A stretch of DNA of 64,000 bases from Streptomyces chumphonensis (GTDB lineage: Bacteria > Actinomycetota > Actinomycetes > Streptomycetales > Streptomycetaceae): contig NZ_JACXYU010000001.1 in assembly GCF_014779715.1 (NCBI RefSeq), positions 186,001 to 250,000 on the forward strand, given 5' to 3'. Positions 49,978 to 59,480 of the stretch are shown piece after piece. The notes below the pieces were generated by a model, which was not told the origin of the DNA, made no database searches, and saw only the letters and a list, made by a program, of their open reading frames with translations. Every line of letters begins with the position of its first letter. Positions within the stretch are counted from its first letter, which is position 1. A program made the translations under genes and the position numbers.

Positions 49978-52526
49978 CGGCCGCCGCACGGGAGCGCGCG
50001 CTCGACCTGCCGGTGCGGGAGGCGCTGCCCCGGCTGCGCGACGCCCTGGACCGGGCGGGCACCGCCGTGCTCTGCGCCCCGCCGGGGTCGGGCAAGACGA
50101 CGCTGGTGCCGCTGGAGCTGGCCGGTCTGGCACCGGGTGCCGGGGAGGACCGAACGCGCCGCCCCCGGCGCGTCCTGGTCGCCGAACCCCGGCGGATCGC
50201 CGCCCGGGCCGCCGCCCGCCGGATGGCGTGGCTGCTGGGGGAGGACGTGGGCGACCGCGTGGGCTTCACCGTGCGCGGCGAGCGCCGCGTCGGGCCGGGG
50301 ACGTGCGTGGAGGTCGTCACCACCGGCGTGCTCCTCCAGCGGCTCCAGCGCGACCAGGAGCTGGCGGGCGTCGACGTCGTCATGCTCGACGAGTGCCACG
50401 AGCGGCACCTCGACGCCGACACCGCCGCCGCCTTCCTGCTCGACGTGCGGCACACCCTGCGTCCGGAGCTCCGGCTCCTGGCCGCCTCCGCGACCACCGA
50501 CGCCGAGGGCTGGGCCCGGCTGCTGGACGCCCCCGTGGTGGAGGCGCCGGGCGTCGCCCACCCCGTCGAGACGGTGTGGGCGCCCCCGCCCACGCCCGTC
50601 GCGCCGCCGCACGGCCTGCGCGTGGACCGCGCGCTGCTCGCGCACGTCGCCGCCGTCGTCCGGCGCGCACTGGCGGAACGGGAGGGGGACCTCCTGTGCT
50701 TCCTGCCCGGCGTCGGCGAGATCGCCCGGGTGGCGGCGGCGCTGGAGGGCGCGGACGCCGACGTCCTCCAGGTGCACGGCCGCGCCCGCGCCGAGACCCA
50801 GGACGCCGTCCTCGCCGGGCCGGACCCGCACGGACGCCGCCGGATCGTGCTGGCCACCGCCGTGGCGGAGTCCAGCCTCACCGTGCCCGGGGTGCGGATC
50901 GTCGTCGACGCCGGGCTGGCCCGGGAGCCGCGCACCGACCACGCGCGCGGGCTCAGCGCCCTGACCACCGTGTGGGCCTCCCGGGCGGCGGCCCGGCAGC
51001 GTGCGGGGCGGGCCGGACGCGAGGCGCCGGGCACCGCCTACCGGTGCTGGGCGCAGGGGGAGGACGGCCGCAGGCCCCGCTTCCCGCAGCCCGAGATCGC
51101 CGTCGCCGACCTCGGCGCGTTCGCCCTCCAGGCGGCCTGCTGGGGCGCCCCCGGCGCCGAGGGCCTGGCCCTGCTCGACCCGCCGCCCGCCGGGGCCATG
51201 GCGGCGGCCGGTGCGGTCCTGACCGCCGTCGGCGCCGTGGACGGCGTCGGCCGCGCCACCGCGCGCGGCGAGGCCATGGCCCGGCTGGGCCTCCACCCCC
51301 GGCTGGCCCGGGCCCTGCTGGACGGCGCCCGCCTCGTCGGACCGAGAGCCGCCGCGGAGGTCGTCGCGCTGCTCAGCGAGGAGCCGCCGCGCGAGCTGGG
51401 GCAGGACCTGGGCGACGTCCTGCGGGCCGTCCGCCGCTCCCCCCGCGAGGCGTACGCCGCCCGGTGGCGGCGCGAGGTCGACCGGCTGCGCAGGGCGCTG
51501 CCGAAGGACGCCGCATCCCAAGACGGCGTGGACGGCGGCGTGGACGGCGGCCCGGACGCCCCCGGCGGCGTGGACGGGGCCGCGGGCCTCGTGGTCGCCC
51601 TCGCCCACCCGGAGCGGGTGGCGCGGCGGCAGGGCGGGACCGGCGCCTACCTGATGGCCTCCGGCACCCGGGCCGAGGTGACGAGCGGGCACGGCGGCGC
51701 ACCCTGGCTCGCCGTCGCGGTGGCCGACCGCCCGGCGGGCGCCCCCGCGGCCCGGGCCCGGCTCGTCGCCGTCATCGACGAGGAGACCGCCCGGGTGGCC
51801 GCCGCCGCCCTGCTGCGGGAGGACGAGGAGGTGGCCTACGACGCCGGGCGCGGCGTCGTCACCGCGCAGCGCGTCACCCGGCTCGGCGCGATCGCCCTGG
51901 GCGGCGAGACCGTGCGGCACCCCGACCCGGAGCAGGTGCGCCGGGCGCTCCTGGAGGCGGTGCGCCGGGGCGGGACGGATCTCCTGCGCTGGCCGGAGCA
52001 GGCCCGGTCGCTGCGTCGGCGCATGGCCTTCCTCCACCGCACGCTGGGCGAGCCCTGGCCCGACGTCGGCGACGACGCCCTCCTCGCCCACGCCGCCACC
52101 TGGCTGACCGGCGACCGGCTGGACGCCGTCGACACCCTCGCCCTGCTGCGCGGCCTGCTCCCCTGGTCGAGCGGTGCGGCGGCCCGGCTGGAGGAGCTCG
52201 CCCCCGAACGCGTCGAGGTCCCCTCCGGCTCGCGGGTGCGCGTCGACTACACCGGCGACCAGCCGGTGCTCGCCGTCAAACTGCAGGAGCTCTTCGGCTG
52301 GACCCAGGCGCCCCGGCTCGCCGACGGGCGGGTGCCCCTGCTGGTGCACCTGCTCTCCCCCGCCGGGCGGCCCGCCGCCGTCACCGCGGACCTGGCGTCG
52401 TTCTGGGCCGAGGGCTACCGCGCCGTGCGGGCCGAACTGCGCGGGCGCTACCCGCGGCACCCGTGGCCGGACGATCCGACCACGGCGGTGCCCACCCGCC
52501 GGGCCGCCCCGCGCCGAGGGCGGTAG
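49974..52526 (+). CDS. hrpB: ATP-dependent helicase HrpB
   Basis: An 850-residue DEAH-type RNA helicase. PPGSGKT at residues 36-42 is Walker A and DECHERHLD the DEAH-like box (DECH). Motif III SATTD and the motif VI region QRAGRAGRE are present. The C-terminal part contains the HrpB-specific domain (VRVDYTGDQPVLAVKLQELFGW). A short tandem DGVDGG repeat insert (near 51529-51579) looks recently expanded. Biological substrates of HrpB are poorly known. It is translationally coupled to the methyltransferase, which may hint at RNA modification, but only by position. Confidence 0.93.
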   Translation: MTAAARERALDLPVREALPRLRDALDRAGTAVLCAPPGSGKTTLVPLELAGLAPGAGEDRTRRPRRVLVAEPRRIAARAAARRMAWLLGEDVGDRVGFTVRGERRVGPGTCVEVVTTGVLLQRLQRDQELAGVDVVMLDECHERHLDADTAAAFLLDVRHTLRPELRLLAASATTDAEGWARLLDAPVVEAPGVAHPVETVWAPPPTPVAPPHGLRVDRALLAHVAAVVRRALAEREGDLLCFLPGVGEIARVAAALEGADADVLQVHGRARAETQDAVLAGPDPHGRRRIVLATAVAESSLTVPGVRIVVDAGLAREPRTDHARGLSALTTVWASRAAARQRAGRAGREAPGTAYRCWAQGEDGRRPRFPQPEIAVADLGAFALQAACWGAPGAEGLALLDPPPAGAMAAAGAVLTAVGAVDGVGRATARGEAMARLGLHPRLARALLDGARLVGPRAAAEVVALLSEEPPRELGQDLGDVLRAVRRSPREAYAARWRREVDRLRRALPKDAASQDGVDGGVDGGPDAPGGVDGAAGLVVALAHPERVARRQGGTGAYLMASGTRAEVTSGHGGAPWLAVAVADRPAGAPAARARLVAVIDEETARVAAAALLREDEEVAYDAGRGVVTAQRVTRLGAIALGGETVRHPDPEQVRRALLEAVRRGGTDLLRWPEQARSLRRRMAFLHRTLGEPWPDVGDDALLAHAATWLTGDRLDAVDTLALLRGLLPWSSGAAARLEELAPERVEVPSGSRVRVDYTGDQPVLAVKLQELFGWTQAPRLADGRVPLLVHLLSPAGRPAAVTADLASFWAEGYRAVRAELRGRYPRHPWPDDPTTAVPTRRAAPRRGR

Positions 52527-52565
52527 ACGGGGCGGGCTCCGGCGTGACGCGTTCGCCGGTGCCGG

Positions 52566-54128
52566 CTACTCGACGCGGGCGGCGTCCTCGGGACGGGCGG
52601 CGGTGTCGTCACCGGACGAGCCGTCACCGCCTCCGGGCTCCCCGTCGTCCTGCGGCGTGCCGCTTTCGTCCCCGTCCGGCTCCTCGCCGTCGTCACACGG
52701 GTCGGCGGGGTCCTCGGCGTCCGGGTCCTCGGCGTCGGTGGCCTCGCCGTCCTCGCCCTCGGCGTCCTCAGCGTCCTCAGCGTTTTCGGAGGGGTCGGTG
52801 TCGTCGCTGTCCGCCGGGTTCTCCGACTCCTCCCCGTCGACGGCGTCCTCGTCGTCCGTCGGCTCCTCGGTACCGGGCTGCGGCTCCTCCGGCTCCTCGG
52901 GCTCCCCCGGGTCCACCGGGCACTCCCCCGGCTCCTCGCCGGGCTCCTCGGGGTCGGTGGGCTCCTCCGGCTCCTCGGGGTCGGTCGGCTCCTCCGGCTC
53001 CTCCGGGTCGGTCGGCTCCTCGTCCTTGCCGTCGTCCGGGGCGGGGCCGTCGCCGTCGGGGTCCTCGCCGGGCGGCGGCACGATGACGTTGTGGTCGTCG
53101 TCCACGGCGGGCGGCCTCGGCCGGGGGGTCTCGCCGCCCTCGCCCGGCTCGTCCCCGGCGGGGTCCTCGGGCTTCGCGGGCTTTTCGGGCTTTTCGGGCG
53201 GGTCGGTGTCCTTCTCGCCGGAGGGCCGGTCGGACGCGGGACGCCGCTGGGGCTCCTCGGCGACCGGGTCGGGCTTCGGCTTCTTCGGGTTGCCCGGCCC
53301 CGGCGAGTCGGGCAGTTGGCCGGTGCCGTCGGGGACCTCGTGGACGCCCTTGCGGTAGAACTCCAGCCACGACAGCACCGTGTTCAGGTACTCCCGCGAG
53401 GGGTTGTAGCTGAGGAGGGCGCGCTCCAGGTCGGCCGGGTCCGCCAGGTCCCGGCCGGCGGCGCACAGGTAGCGGCCCGCCGCGAGGGCGGCGTCGAAGA
53501 TGTTGTCGGGGTCCTTGGCGCCGTCACCGTTGCCGTCGGCACCCCACGCCGCCCACGTGGAGGGGATGAACTGCATGGGGCCGACGGCCCGGTCGTGCAC
53601 GGTGTCGCCGTCGTAGGCGCCGTTGTCGGTGTCCGAGATGTCGGCGAAGCCGTTGCCGTCCAGCTTGGGGCCGCGGATCGGGGAGAGCGTGGTGCCCTCT
53701 GCGTCGAGGGCACCACCGCGGGCCTGCCCGGACTCCACCTTGCCGATGGCGGCGAGCAGTTGCCACGACAGGTTGCAGCGGGGCTGCTCGCTCCGCAGCG
53801 TGCTCTCGGCCTGTCGGTAGGCGGCCAGGACCGTCGCGGGCACGCCCGCTTCGGCCGGGCCGGTCACCAGCGGGCCGTCGCCGTCCAGCTCACGGGAGCT
53901 GTCCGGCATGTCCGGCGTCTCCAGCGGGGGCAGCTCGGTGTGGTAGGGGGCATCGCCCCCGGTCGCCGGCGCGTCGTCCGCTCCGAGCGCCGGATCGTCC
54001 GCCGTGGGACTGGGCGGGGGCAGGGAGAGGCCGGGCGCCTGAGACGCGGTCAGGGCCACCATCGCGGCGGCCGCCACGGCCGTCGCGCTCACGCCCCTGC
54101 GGAGCCTGCCACCGGTACGACCCGTCAT
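52566..54128 (-). CDS. Secreted lytic transglycosylase with long acidic tail
   Basis: A 520-residue protein with a signal peptide (first 30 residues or so) and an SLT-type lysozyme-like domain at about residues 95-265: LLAAIGKVESG carries the likely catalytic Glu132, and AVGPMQFIPSTWAAWGADGNGDG is the family GPMQ...W region, with a calcium-site-like DGNGDGAKD. From about residue 275 to the end, some 245 residues are a Pro/Asp/Glu-rich, apparently disordered tail with three tandem EEPTDPEEP-type units. The domain cleaves peptidoglycan. The tail may act as a wall spacer. GGAGGA precedes the ATG. Confidence 0.88.
   Translation of the reverse strand: MTGRTGGRLRRGVSATAVAAAAMVALTASQAPGLSLPPPSPTADDPALGADDAPATGGDAPYHTELPPLETPDMPDSSRELDGDGPLVTGPAEAGVPATVLAAYRQAESTLRSEQPRCNLSWQLLAAIGKVESGQARGGALDAEGTTLSPIRGPKLDGNGFADISDTDNGAYDGDTVHDRAVGPMQFIPSTWAAWGADGNGDGAKDPDNIFDAALAAGRYLCAAGRDLADPADLERALLSYNPSREYLNTVLSWLEFYRKGVHEVPDGTGQLPDSPGPGNPKKPKPDPVAEEPQRRPASDRPSGEKDTDPPEKPEKPAKPEDPAGDEPGEGGETPRPRPPAVDDDHNVIVPPPGEDPDGDGPAPDDGKDEEPTDPEEPEEPTDPEEPEEPTDPEEPGEEPGECPVDPGEPEEPEEPQPGTEEPTDDEDAVDGEESENPADSDDTDPSENAEDAEDAEGEDGEATDAEDPDAEDPADPCDDGEEPDGDESGTPQDDGEPGGGDGSSGDDTAARPEDAARVE
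52942..53022 (-). repeat. Three tandem 27-bp repeats in the transglycosylase tail
   Basis: Units at 52942-52968, 52969-52995 and 52996-53022 differ at only a few bases and encode EEPTDPEEP-type nonapeptides. The number of units may vary between strains through slippage. Confidence 0.85.
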
Positions 54129-54205
54129 ACGGCCGTTCCTCCCCTTGTCCCCGAATGGTCGCGACGCCCGTCATGTACCTGACTCCCGACAGGGCGGCGA
54201 AGGTG

Positions 54206-54235
54206 ACGATACGACACGCGACGGCTTCCGGTCAC
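54206..54235 (-). promoter_or_regulatory. Promoter of the lytic transglycosylase gene
   Basis: GTGACC (54230-54235), an 18-nt spacer and TATCGT (54206-54211), in the 132-nt gap after polA. The predicted leader of about 70 nt has a stem of GCCCTGTC with GACGGGC. It is too short for a full ydaO-type riboswitch. Confidence 0.5.
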
Positions 54236-54260
54236 GCCTTTCGCGGCACGACCCCGTCGG

Positions 54261-57023
54261 TCAGTGGGCCGCCGACTCCCAGTCCGGGCCCACCCCCACC
54301 GACACGTCCAGCGGGGCCCGCAGTTCCACCGCACCGGCCATTTCGGCGCGCACCAACTCCTCCACCGCGTGCCGCTCGCCCGCGGCGACCTCCAGCACGA
54401 TCTCGTCGTGCACCTGGAGCAGCATGCGCGAGGTGAGATTCCGCTTCCGCAGCTCGGCGTCGACCCGCAGCATGGCGATCTTCACGATGTCGGCGGCCGT
54501 GCCCTGGATCGGCGCGTTCAACGCCATGCGCTCGGCCATCTCCCGGCGCTGCCGGTTGCTGGAGTTGAGATCCGGCAGGTAGCGGCGGCGGCCCAGCATC
54601 GTGCTGGTGTAGCCGACGGCGCGCGCCTCCTCCACGGCACGGTGCAGGTAGTCCCGCACGCCGCCGAACCGCTCGAAGAAGGTGTCCATGAGCCTGCGGG
54701 CCTCCTCCGGGCTGATGCCCAGCTGCTGGGACAGCCCGAACGCGGAGAGGCCGTAGGCCAGACCGTAGGACATCGCCTTGATCTTGCGGCGCATCTCGGG
54801 GTCGACCTGGTCCTTGTCGACGCCGAACACCTGCGAGGCGACCGTGGTGTGCAGGTCCTCACCGGAGGTGAACGCCTCGATGAGCCCGGCGTCCTCCGAC
54901 AGGTGCGCCATGACCCGCAGCTCGATCTGGCTGTAGTCCGCCGTCATCAGCGACTCGAAGCCCTCGCCGACGACGAACGCGCGGCGGATCGCCCGGCCCT
55001 CGTCGGTGCGTACCGGGACGTTCTGCAGGTTCGGGTCGGTCGAGGACAGCCGGCCGGTGGAGGCGACCGTCTGGCTGAACGTGGTGTGGATCCGGCCGTC
55101 CGCCGCGATCGTCTTGATCAGCCCCTCGACGGTGGCGCGCAGCTTGGACTGCTCCCGGAACCGCAGCATCAGTACCGGCAGTTCGTGGTCCGTCTGCGTC
55201 GCCAGCCACGCCAGCGCGTCGGCATCGGTGGTGTAGCCCGTCTTGGTCTTCTTCGTCTTCGGCAGCCCGAGCTCACCGAACAGCACCTCCTGGAGCTGCT
55301 TGGGCGAGCCGAGGTTGAACTCGTGCCCGACGGCCGCGTGCGCCTCCCGCACCGCCTGCTGGGCCGCGTCGGCGAACTGCTGCTCCAGACCACCCAGCCA
55401 CGCGCGGTCCGCCGCGATACCGGCCCGCTCCATGCGCGACAGGACCTCGGAGACGGGCAGCTCCATGTCGGCCAGCAGCTCCGCCGCACCCACCTCGGCC
55501 AGCCGCCCGGTGAACGCCTCCCCCAGGTCCAGCACCGTACGGGCCTGCCCCATCAGGGCGTCGGCCTGCGCCTGCTCGTCCGCCCCCAGCGCCAGCTGGC
55601 CCGAACCGCTCTCGGCGGGCTGCGGCAGCTCACGGCCGAGGAACTCCACGCTCAACGCGTCCAGCGCGAAGCTGCGCCGGCCCGGCTGCACGAGATAGGC
55701 GGCCAGCGCGGTGTCCGAGACGATCCCCTCGATCCGCCAGCCGTGCTCGGCGAACACCCGCTGCGTCGCCCGCGCGTTGTGCACCGTCTTCGGCCGTTCC
55801 CCGTCGGCCAGCCAGGCCGCGAACGCCTGCTCGTCGGGGGCGTCCAGCTCCGCCGGGTCGAACCAGGCCGCGGGGCCCTCACCGGTGGCCAGCGCGATCT
55901 CGTTCACCCGCCCCGCGCCCAGGTGCCAGTCGTCCACCGACGCCAGGCCCAGCGGACGTCCGCCCGCCGCCGCGTGCTCGGCCAGCCACGGCCCCAGCTC
56001 GCCCGCCTCCAGCACCCGGCCCGCCACCTCGACCCCGGCCGCCGGGGGCTCCGCGTCCGCCTCGGCGGCGGCCGGGTCGGCGGCGAACAGCCGCTCGCGG
56101 AAGTTCGGGTTGCGGATCTCCAGCACGTCCAGCAGCGACGTCAGCGTCTCGCGGTCGTAGGCGACCCGCTCCAGCTCCGCCGGACCGCAGGGCAGCTCGA
56201 CGTCCCGCACCATCTCCGTCAGCCGCCGGTTGAGCTTGACCGACTCCAGGTGGTCCCGGAGGTTCTGCCCCGCCTTGGTCTTGATCTCGTCCACCCGCGC
56301 GACCAGCTCGTCGAACGAGCCGAACTGGCTGATCCACTTGGTGGCCGTCTTCTCCCCCACCCCCGGAATGCCGGGGAGGTTGTCCGACGGGTCACCGCGC
56401 AGTGCCGCGAAGTCCGGGTACTGGGCCGGCTCCAGCCCGTACTTCTCCCGCACCTTCTCCGGCGTGAACCGCGTCAGCTCCGAGACGCCCTTCGTCGGGT
56501 ACAGGACCGTGACGCGGTCCGAGACGAGCTGGAAGCAGTCCCGGTCGCCGGTGACGATCGACACGTCGTACCCGGCGGCCTCGGCCTGCGTCGCCAGCGT
56601 GGCGATGACGTCGTCCGCCTCGAAGCCCTCCACCGCGAAGCGCTTGACGCGCATCGCGTCCAGCAGCTCCCCGATCAGCTCCACCTGCCCCTTGAAGCCG
56701 TCCGGCGTCTTGGAGCGGTTCGCCTTGTACTCGGTGAACTCCTGCGCCCGCCACGTCTTGCGCGAGACGTCGAACGCGACCGCGAAGTGCGTCGGCGCCT
56801 CGTCACGCAACGTGTTCGACAGCATCGACACGAAGCCGTACACCGCGTTCGTCGTCTGCCCCGTGGTCGTGGAGAAGTTCTCCTCCGGCAACGCGAAGAA
56901 CGCCCGGTAGGCCAGCGAATGCCCGTCCATCAGCAGGAGCTTGCCCCCACCGCCCTGCTCCGCCCGCTCCGATGCCGTCTCCACCACGCCGTCCGCCACG
57001 CCGATCTGCTCGTCCTTTGCCAC
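54261..57023 (-). CDS. polA: DNA polymerase I
   Basis: A 920-residue polymerase with an N-terminal 5'-3' exonuclease domain (LLLMDGHSLAYRAFFAL, GFEADDVIATLA, GDRDCFQL, GDPSDNLPGIPGVG), a middle 3'-5' exonuclease-like domain that appears to lack the acidic catalytic motifs, and the polymerase domain (TADYSQIELRVMAHLS, RRKIKAMSYGLAYG, LQVHDEIVLEV). It processes Okazaki fragments and fills repair gaps. GTG 57023 matches the family length. Its position 7 nt after a CAGGAT element implies leaderless transcription from a damage-type promoter. Confidence 0.97.
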   Translation of the reverse strand: MAKDEQIGVADGVVETASERAEQGGGGKLLLMDGHSLAYRAFFALPEENFSTTTGQTTNAVYGFVSMLSNTLRDEAPTHFAVAFDVSRKTWRAQEFTEYKANRSKTPDGFKGQVELIGELLDAMRVKRFAVEGFEADDVIATLATQAEAAGYDVSIVTGDRDCFQLVSDRVTVLYPTKGVSELTRFTPEKVREKYGLEPAQYPDFAALRGDPSDNLPGIPGVGEKTATKWISQFGSFDELVARVDEIKTKAGQNLRDHLESVKLNRRLTEMVRDVELPCGPAELERVAYDRETLTSLLDVLEIRNPNFRERLFAADPAAAEADAEPPAAGVEVAGRVLEAGELGPWLAEHAAAGGRPLGLASVDDWHLGAGRVNEIALATGEGPAAWFDPAELDAPDEQAFAAWLADGERPKTVHNARATQRVFAEHGWRIEGIVSDTALAAYLVQPGRRSFALDALSVEFLGRELPQPAESGSGQLALGADEQAQADALMGQARTVLDLGEAFTGRLAEVGAAELLADMELPVSEVLSRMERAGIAADRAWLGGLEQQFADAAQQAVREAHAAVGHEFNLGSPKQLQEVLFGELGLPKTKKTKTGYTTDADALAWLATQTDHELPVLMLRFREQSKLRATVEGLIKTIAADGRIHTTFSQTVASTGRLSSTDPNLQNVPVRTDEGRAIRRAFVVGEGFESLMTADYSQIELRVMAHLSEDAGLIEAFTSGEDLHTTVASQVFGVDKDQVDPEMRRKIKAMSYGLAYGLSAFGLSQQLGISPEEARRLMDTFFERFGGVRDYLHRAVEEARAVGYTSTMLGRRRYLPDLNSSNRQRREMAERMALNAPIQGTAADIVKIAMLRVDAELRKRNLTSRMLLQVHDEIVLEVAAGERHAVEELVRAEMAGAVELRAPLDVSVGVGPDWESAAH

Positions 57024-57030
57024 GGCACCG

Positions 57031-57053
57031 ATCCTGCCACGGCCCACCGACAC
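57031..57053 (-). promoter_or_regulatory. RecA-NDp/PafBC-like promoter of polA
   Basis: Reading leftward: GTGTCGGTG (57045-57053), 8 nt, CAGGAT (57031-57036), then 7 nt to the GTG start. Eight of nine upstream positions fit TTGTCRGTG; the -10 has C instead of T at its first position. Confidence 0.6.
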
Positions 57054-57135
57054 TCCCGCGACGCGGCGTCCCCGCGCCGCGGACGTCCCGGCCCGCGCCC
57101 GCCCGGCCCGCCGCCCGGCGTGGGAGGATCGCACC

Positions 57136-59421
57136 ATGACGCGCGCCACTCCGTCCTCCTCCGGCGACCCCGTCCAGGACGCCCCCCAGGTCCGCCCGCC
57201 GCGCCGCTCCGCCGCCGGGCTGCCCGCCGTCGGCCACGCCCTGCGCATGGCCCACCGCGAGATGGGCGTCAAACGCACCGCGCTCACCCTCCTGCGCGTC
57301 AACCAGAAGGACGGCTTCGACTGCCCCGGCTGCGCCTGGCCCGAGGAGGCCGACCGGCACACGGCGGAGTTCTGCGAGAACGGCGCCAAGGCCGTCGCCG
57401 AGGAGGCCACCCGCGCCCGCGTCACCCCCGCCTTCTTCGCCCACCACTCCGTCGCCGACCTCGCCGAACGGTCCGGCTACTGGCTCGGCAAGCAGGGCCG
57501 CCTGACCCAGCCCGTCTACCTCGCCCAGGGCGCCGACCACTACTCACCCGTCAGCTGGACCCAGGCCCTGGGGATCATCGCCGACGAACTGCGCGCCCTG
57601 CCCTCCCCCGACGAGGCCGTCTTCTACACCTCGGGGCGCACCAGCAACGAGGCCGCGTTCCTCTACCAGCTCTTCGCCCGCGAGTTCGGCACGAACAACC
57701 TGCCCGACTGCAGCAACATGTGCCACGAGTCCTCCGGCACGGCCCTCACCGAGACCATCGGCGTCGGGAAGGGGAGCGTCCTCCTCGAAGACCTCCACCA
57801 GGCCGACCTGATCATCGTCGCCGGACAGAACCCCGGCACCAACCACCCGCGCATGCTCTCCGCCCTGGAGAAGGCCAAGCACAACGGCGCGAAGATCATC
57901 ACCGTCAACCCGCTCCCCGAGGCGGGCCTGGAACGGTTCCGGAACCCGCAGACCCCCCTCGGTCTCGCCGGCCCCGGCACCCCGCTCACCGACCTCTTCC
58001 TCCAGGTCCGTCTCGGCGGCGACCAGGCCCTCTTCCGGCTGCTGAACAAACGGGTCATCGAGACCGAGGGCGCCGTCGACGAGGCGTTCGTCGCCGAGCA
58101 CACCGACGGGTTCGCCGCGTTCGCCGACGCCGCCCGCACGGCCGACTGGGACGCCACCCTGGCCGCCACCGGCCTCGACCGCGACGCCGTCGAGGAGGCC
58201 CTGCGCCTGGTCCTCGCCTCGCGGCGCACCGTCGTGTGCTGGGCCATGGGCCTCACCCAGCACAAGCACGCCGTCGCCACCATCCGCGAGGTCGTCAACT
58301 TCCTCCTGCTGCGCGGCGACATCGGCCGACCCGGCGCCGGCCTGTGCCCCGTCCGCGGCCACAGCAACGTCCAGGGCGACCGCACCATGGGCATCGTCGA
58401 ACGCCCGGCCCCCGAACTGCTGGACGCCCTGGGGCAGGAGTTCGGCTTCACCCCGCCCCGGGAACACGGCTACGACACCGTCGAGTCCATCCGCGCCCTG
58501 CGCGACGGCCGCGTCCAGGTCTTCTTCGCCCTCGGCGGCAACTTCGTCGCCGCCTCCCCCGACACCGCCGTCACCGAGGACGCCATGCGCCGCGCCCGGC
58601 TCACCGTCCACGTCTCCACCAAGCTCAACCGCTCCCACGTCGTCACCGGCGCCCGCGCCCTCATCCTCCCCACCCTCGGCCGCACCGAGCGGGACGTCCA
58701 GGCGAGCGGGGAGCAGTTCGTCACCGTCGAGGACTCCATGGGCATGGTGCACGCCTCCCGCGGCACCCTCGAACCGGCCTCGGAACACCTGCTGTCCGAA
58801 CCCGCCATCATCAGCCGGCTCGCCCGCAGGGTCCTCGGGCCCACCAGCACCACGCCCTGGGAGACCTTCGAGCAGGACTACGGGCACGTACGGGACCGCA
58901 TCGCCCGCGTCATCCCCGGCTTCGAGGACTTCAACACCCGCATCGCCCATCCCGGCGGCTTCACCCTCCCCCACGCCCCCCGCGACGAACGCCGCTTCCC
59001 CACCGCCACCGGCAAGGCCCGCTTCACCGCCGCCCCCGTCGAGCACCCCGAGATCCCCCCGGGCCGCCTCCTCCTGCAGACGCTCCGCTCGCACGACCAG
59101 TACAACACCACCATCTACGGCCTCGACGACCGCTACCGCGGCATCAAGGGAGGCCGCCGCGTCGTCCTCGTCCACCCCGACGACGCCGCGGCACTCGGCC
59201 TGGCCGACGGCGGCTACGCCGACCTGACCAGCGAATGGCACGACGGCACCGAGCGCACCGCCCCCGGCTTCCGCGTCGTGCACTACCCCACCGCCCGGGG
59301 CTGCGCCGCCGCCTACTACCCCGAGACCAACGTCCTCGTCCCCCTCGACGCCACCGCGGACGGCAGCAACACGCCCGCGAGCAAGTCCGTCGTGATCCGA
59401 CTCACCCCCACCCGACCGTGA
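57136..59421 (+). CDS. FdhF/YdeP family molybdopterin oxidoreductase
   Basis: A 761-residue protein of the YdeP branch of the molybdopterin (bis-MGD) oxidoreductases. The N-terminal FDCPGCAWPE is the short Cys pair of this branch. SGRTSNEAAFLYQLFAREFGTNN, GQNPGTNHPRM and RPGAGLCPVRGHSNVQGDRTMG are cofactor-binding segments, and a C-terminal molydop-binding domain (LQTLRSHDQYNTTIYGLDDRYRG) closes the protein. No formate dehydrogenase accessory subunits are nearby. Substrates of this family are mostly unknown; E. coli YdeP is linked to acid resistance. The ATG has GGGAGG upstream. Confidence 0.9.
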   Translation: MTRATPSSSGDPVQDAPQVRPPRRSAAGLPAVGHALRMAHREMGVKRTALTLLRVNQKDGFDCPGCAWPEEADRHTAEFCENGAKAVAEEATRARVTPAFFAHHSVADLAERSGYWLGKQGRLTQPVYLAQGADHYSPVSWTQALGIIADELRALPSPDEAVFYTSGRTSNEAAFLYQLFAREFGTNNLPDCSNMCHESSGTALTETIGVGKGSVLLEDLHQADLIIVAGQNPGTNHPRMLSALEKAKHNGAKIITVNPLPEAGLERFRNPQTPLGLAGPGTPLTDLFLQVRLGGDQALFRLLNKRVIETEGAVDEAFVAEHTDGFAAFADAARTADWDATLAATGLDRDAVEEALRLVLASRRTVVCWAMGLTQHKHAVATIREVVNFLLLRGDIGRPGAGLCPVRGHSNVQGDRTMGIVERPAPELLDALGQEFGFTPPREHGYDTVESIRALRDGRVQVFFALGGNFVAASPDTAVTEDAMRRARLTVHVSTKLNRSHVVTGARALILPTLGRTERDVQASGEQFVTVEDSMGMVHASRGTLEPASEHLLSEPAIISRLARRVLGPTSTTPWETFEQDYGHVRDRIARVIPGFEDFNTRIAHPGGFTLPHAPRDERRFPTATGKARFTAAPVEHPEIPPGRLLLQTLRSHDQYNTTIYGLDDRYRGIKGGRRVVLVHPDDAAALGLADGGYADLTSEWHDGTERTAPGFRVVHYPTARGCAAAYYPETNVLVPLDATADGSNTPASKSVVIRLTPTRP

Positions 59422-59480
59422 GCGAACGCTTAGCATCAGGACCGCCAAGCAGAGCCGCCAGCGATCGGAGCCGAACGACC

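Noticed and set aside
51529-51579. GGCGTGGAC-type repeats in hrpB as a CRISPR or satellite
   Set aside because: They are short, adjacent without spacers and in frame, encoding DGVDGG units, so they are a coding microrepeat.
54129-54205. c-di-AMP (ydaO) riboswitch in the leader of the cell-wall hydrolase gene
   Set aside because: Such riboswitches often precede wall hydrolase genes in actinobacteria, but the leader predicted here is only about 70-80 nt and I cannot place the conserved cores.
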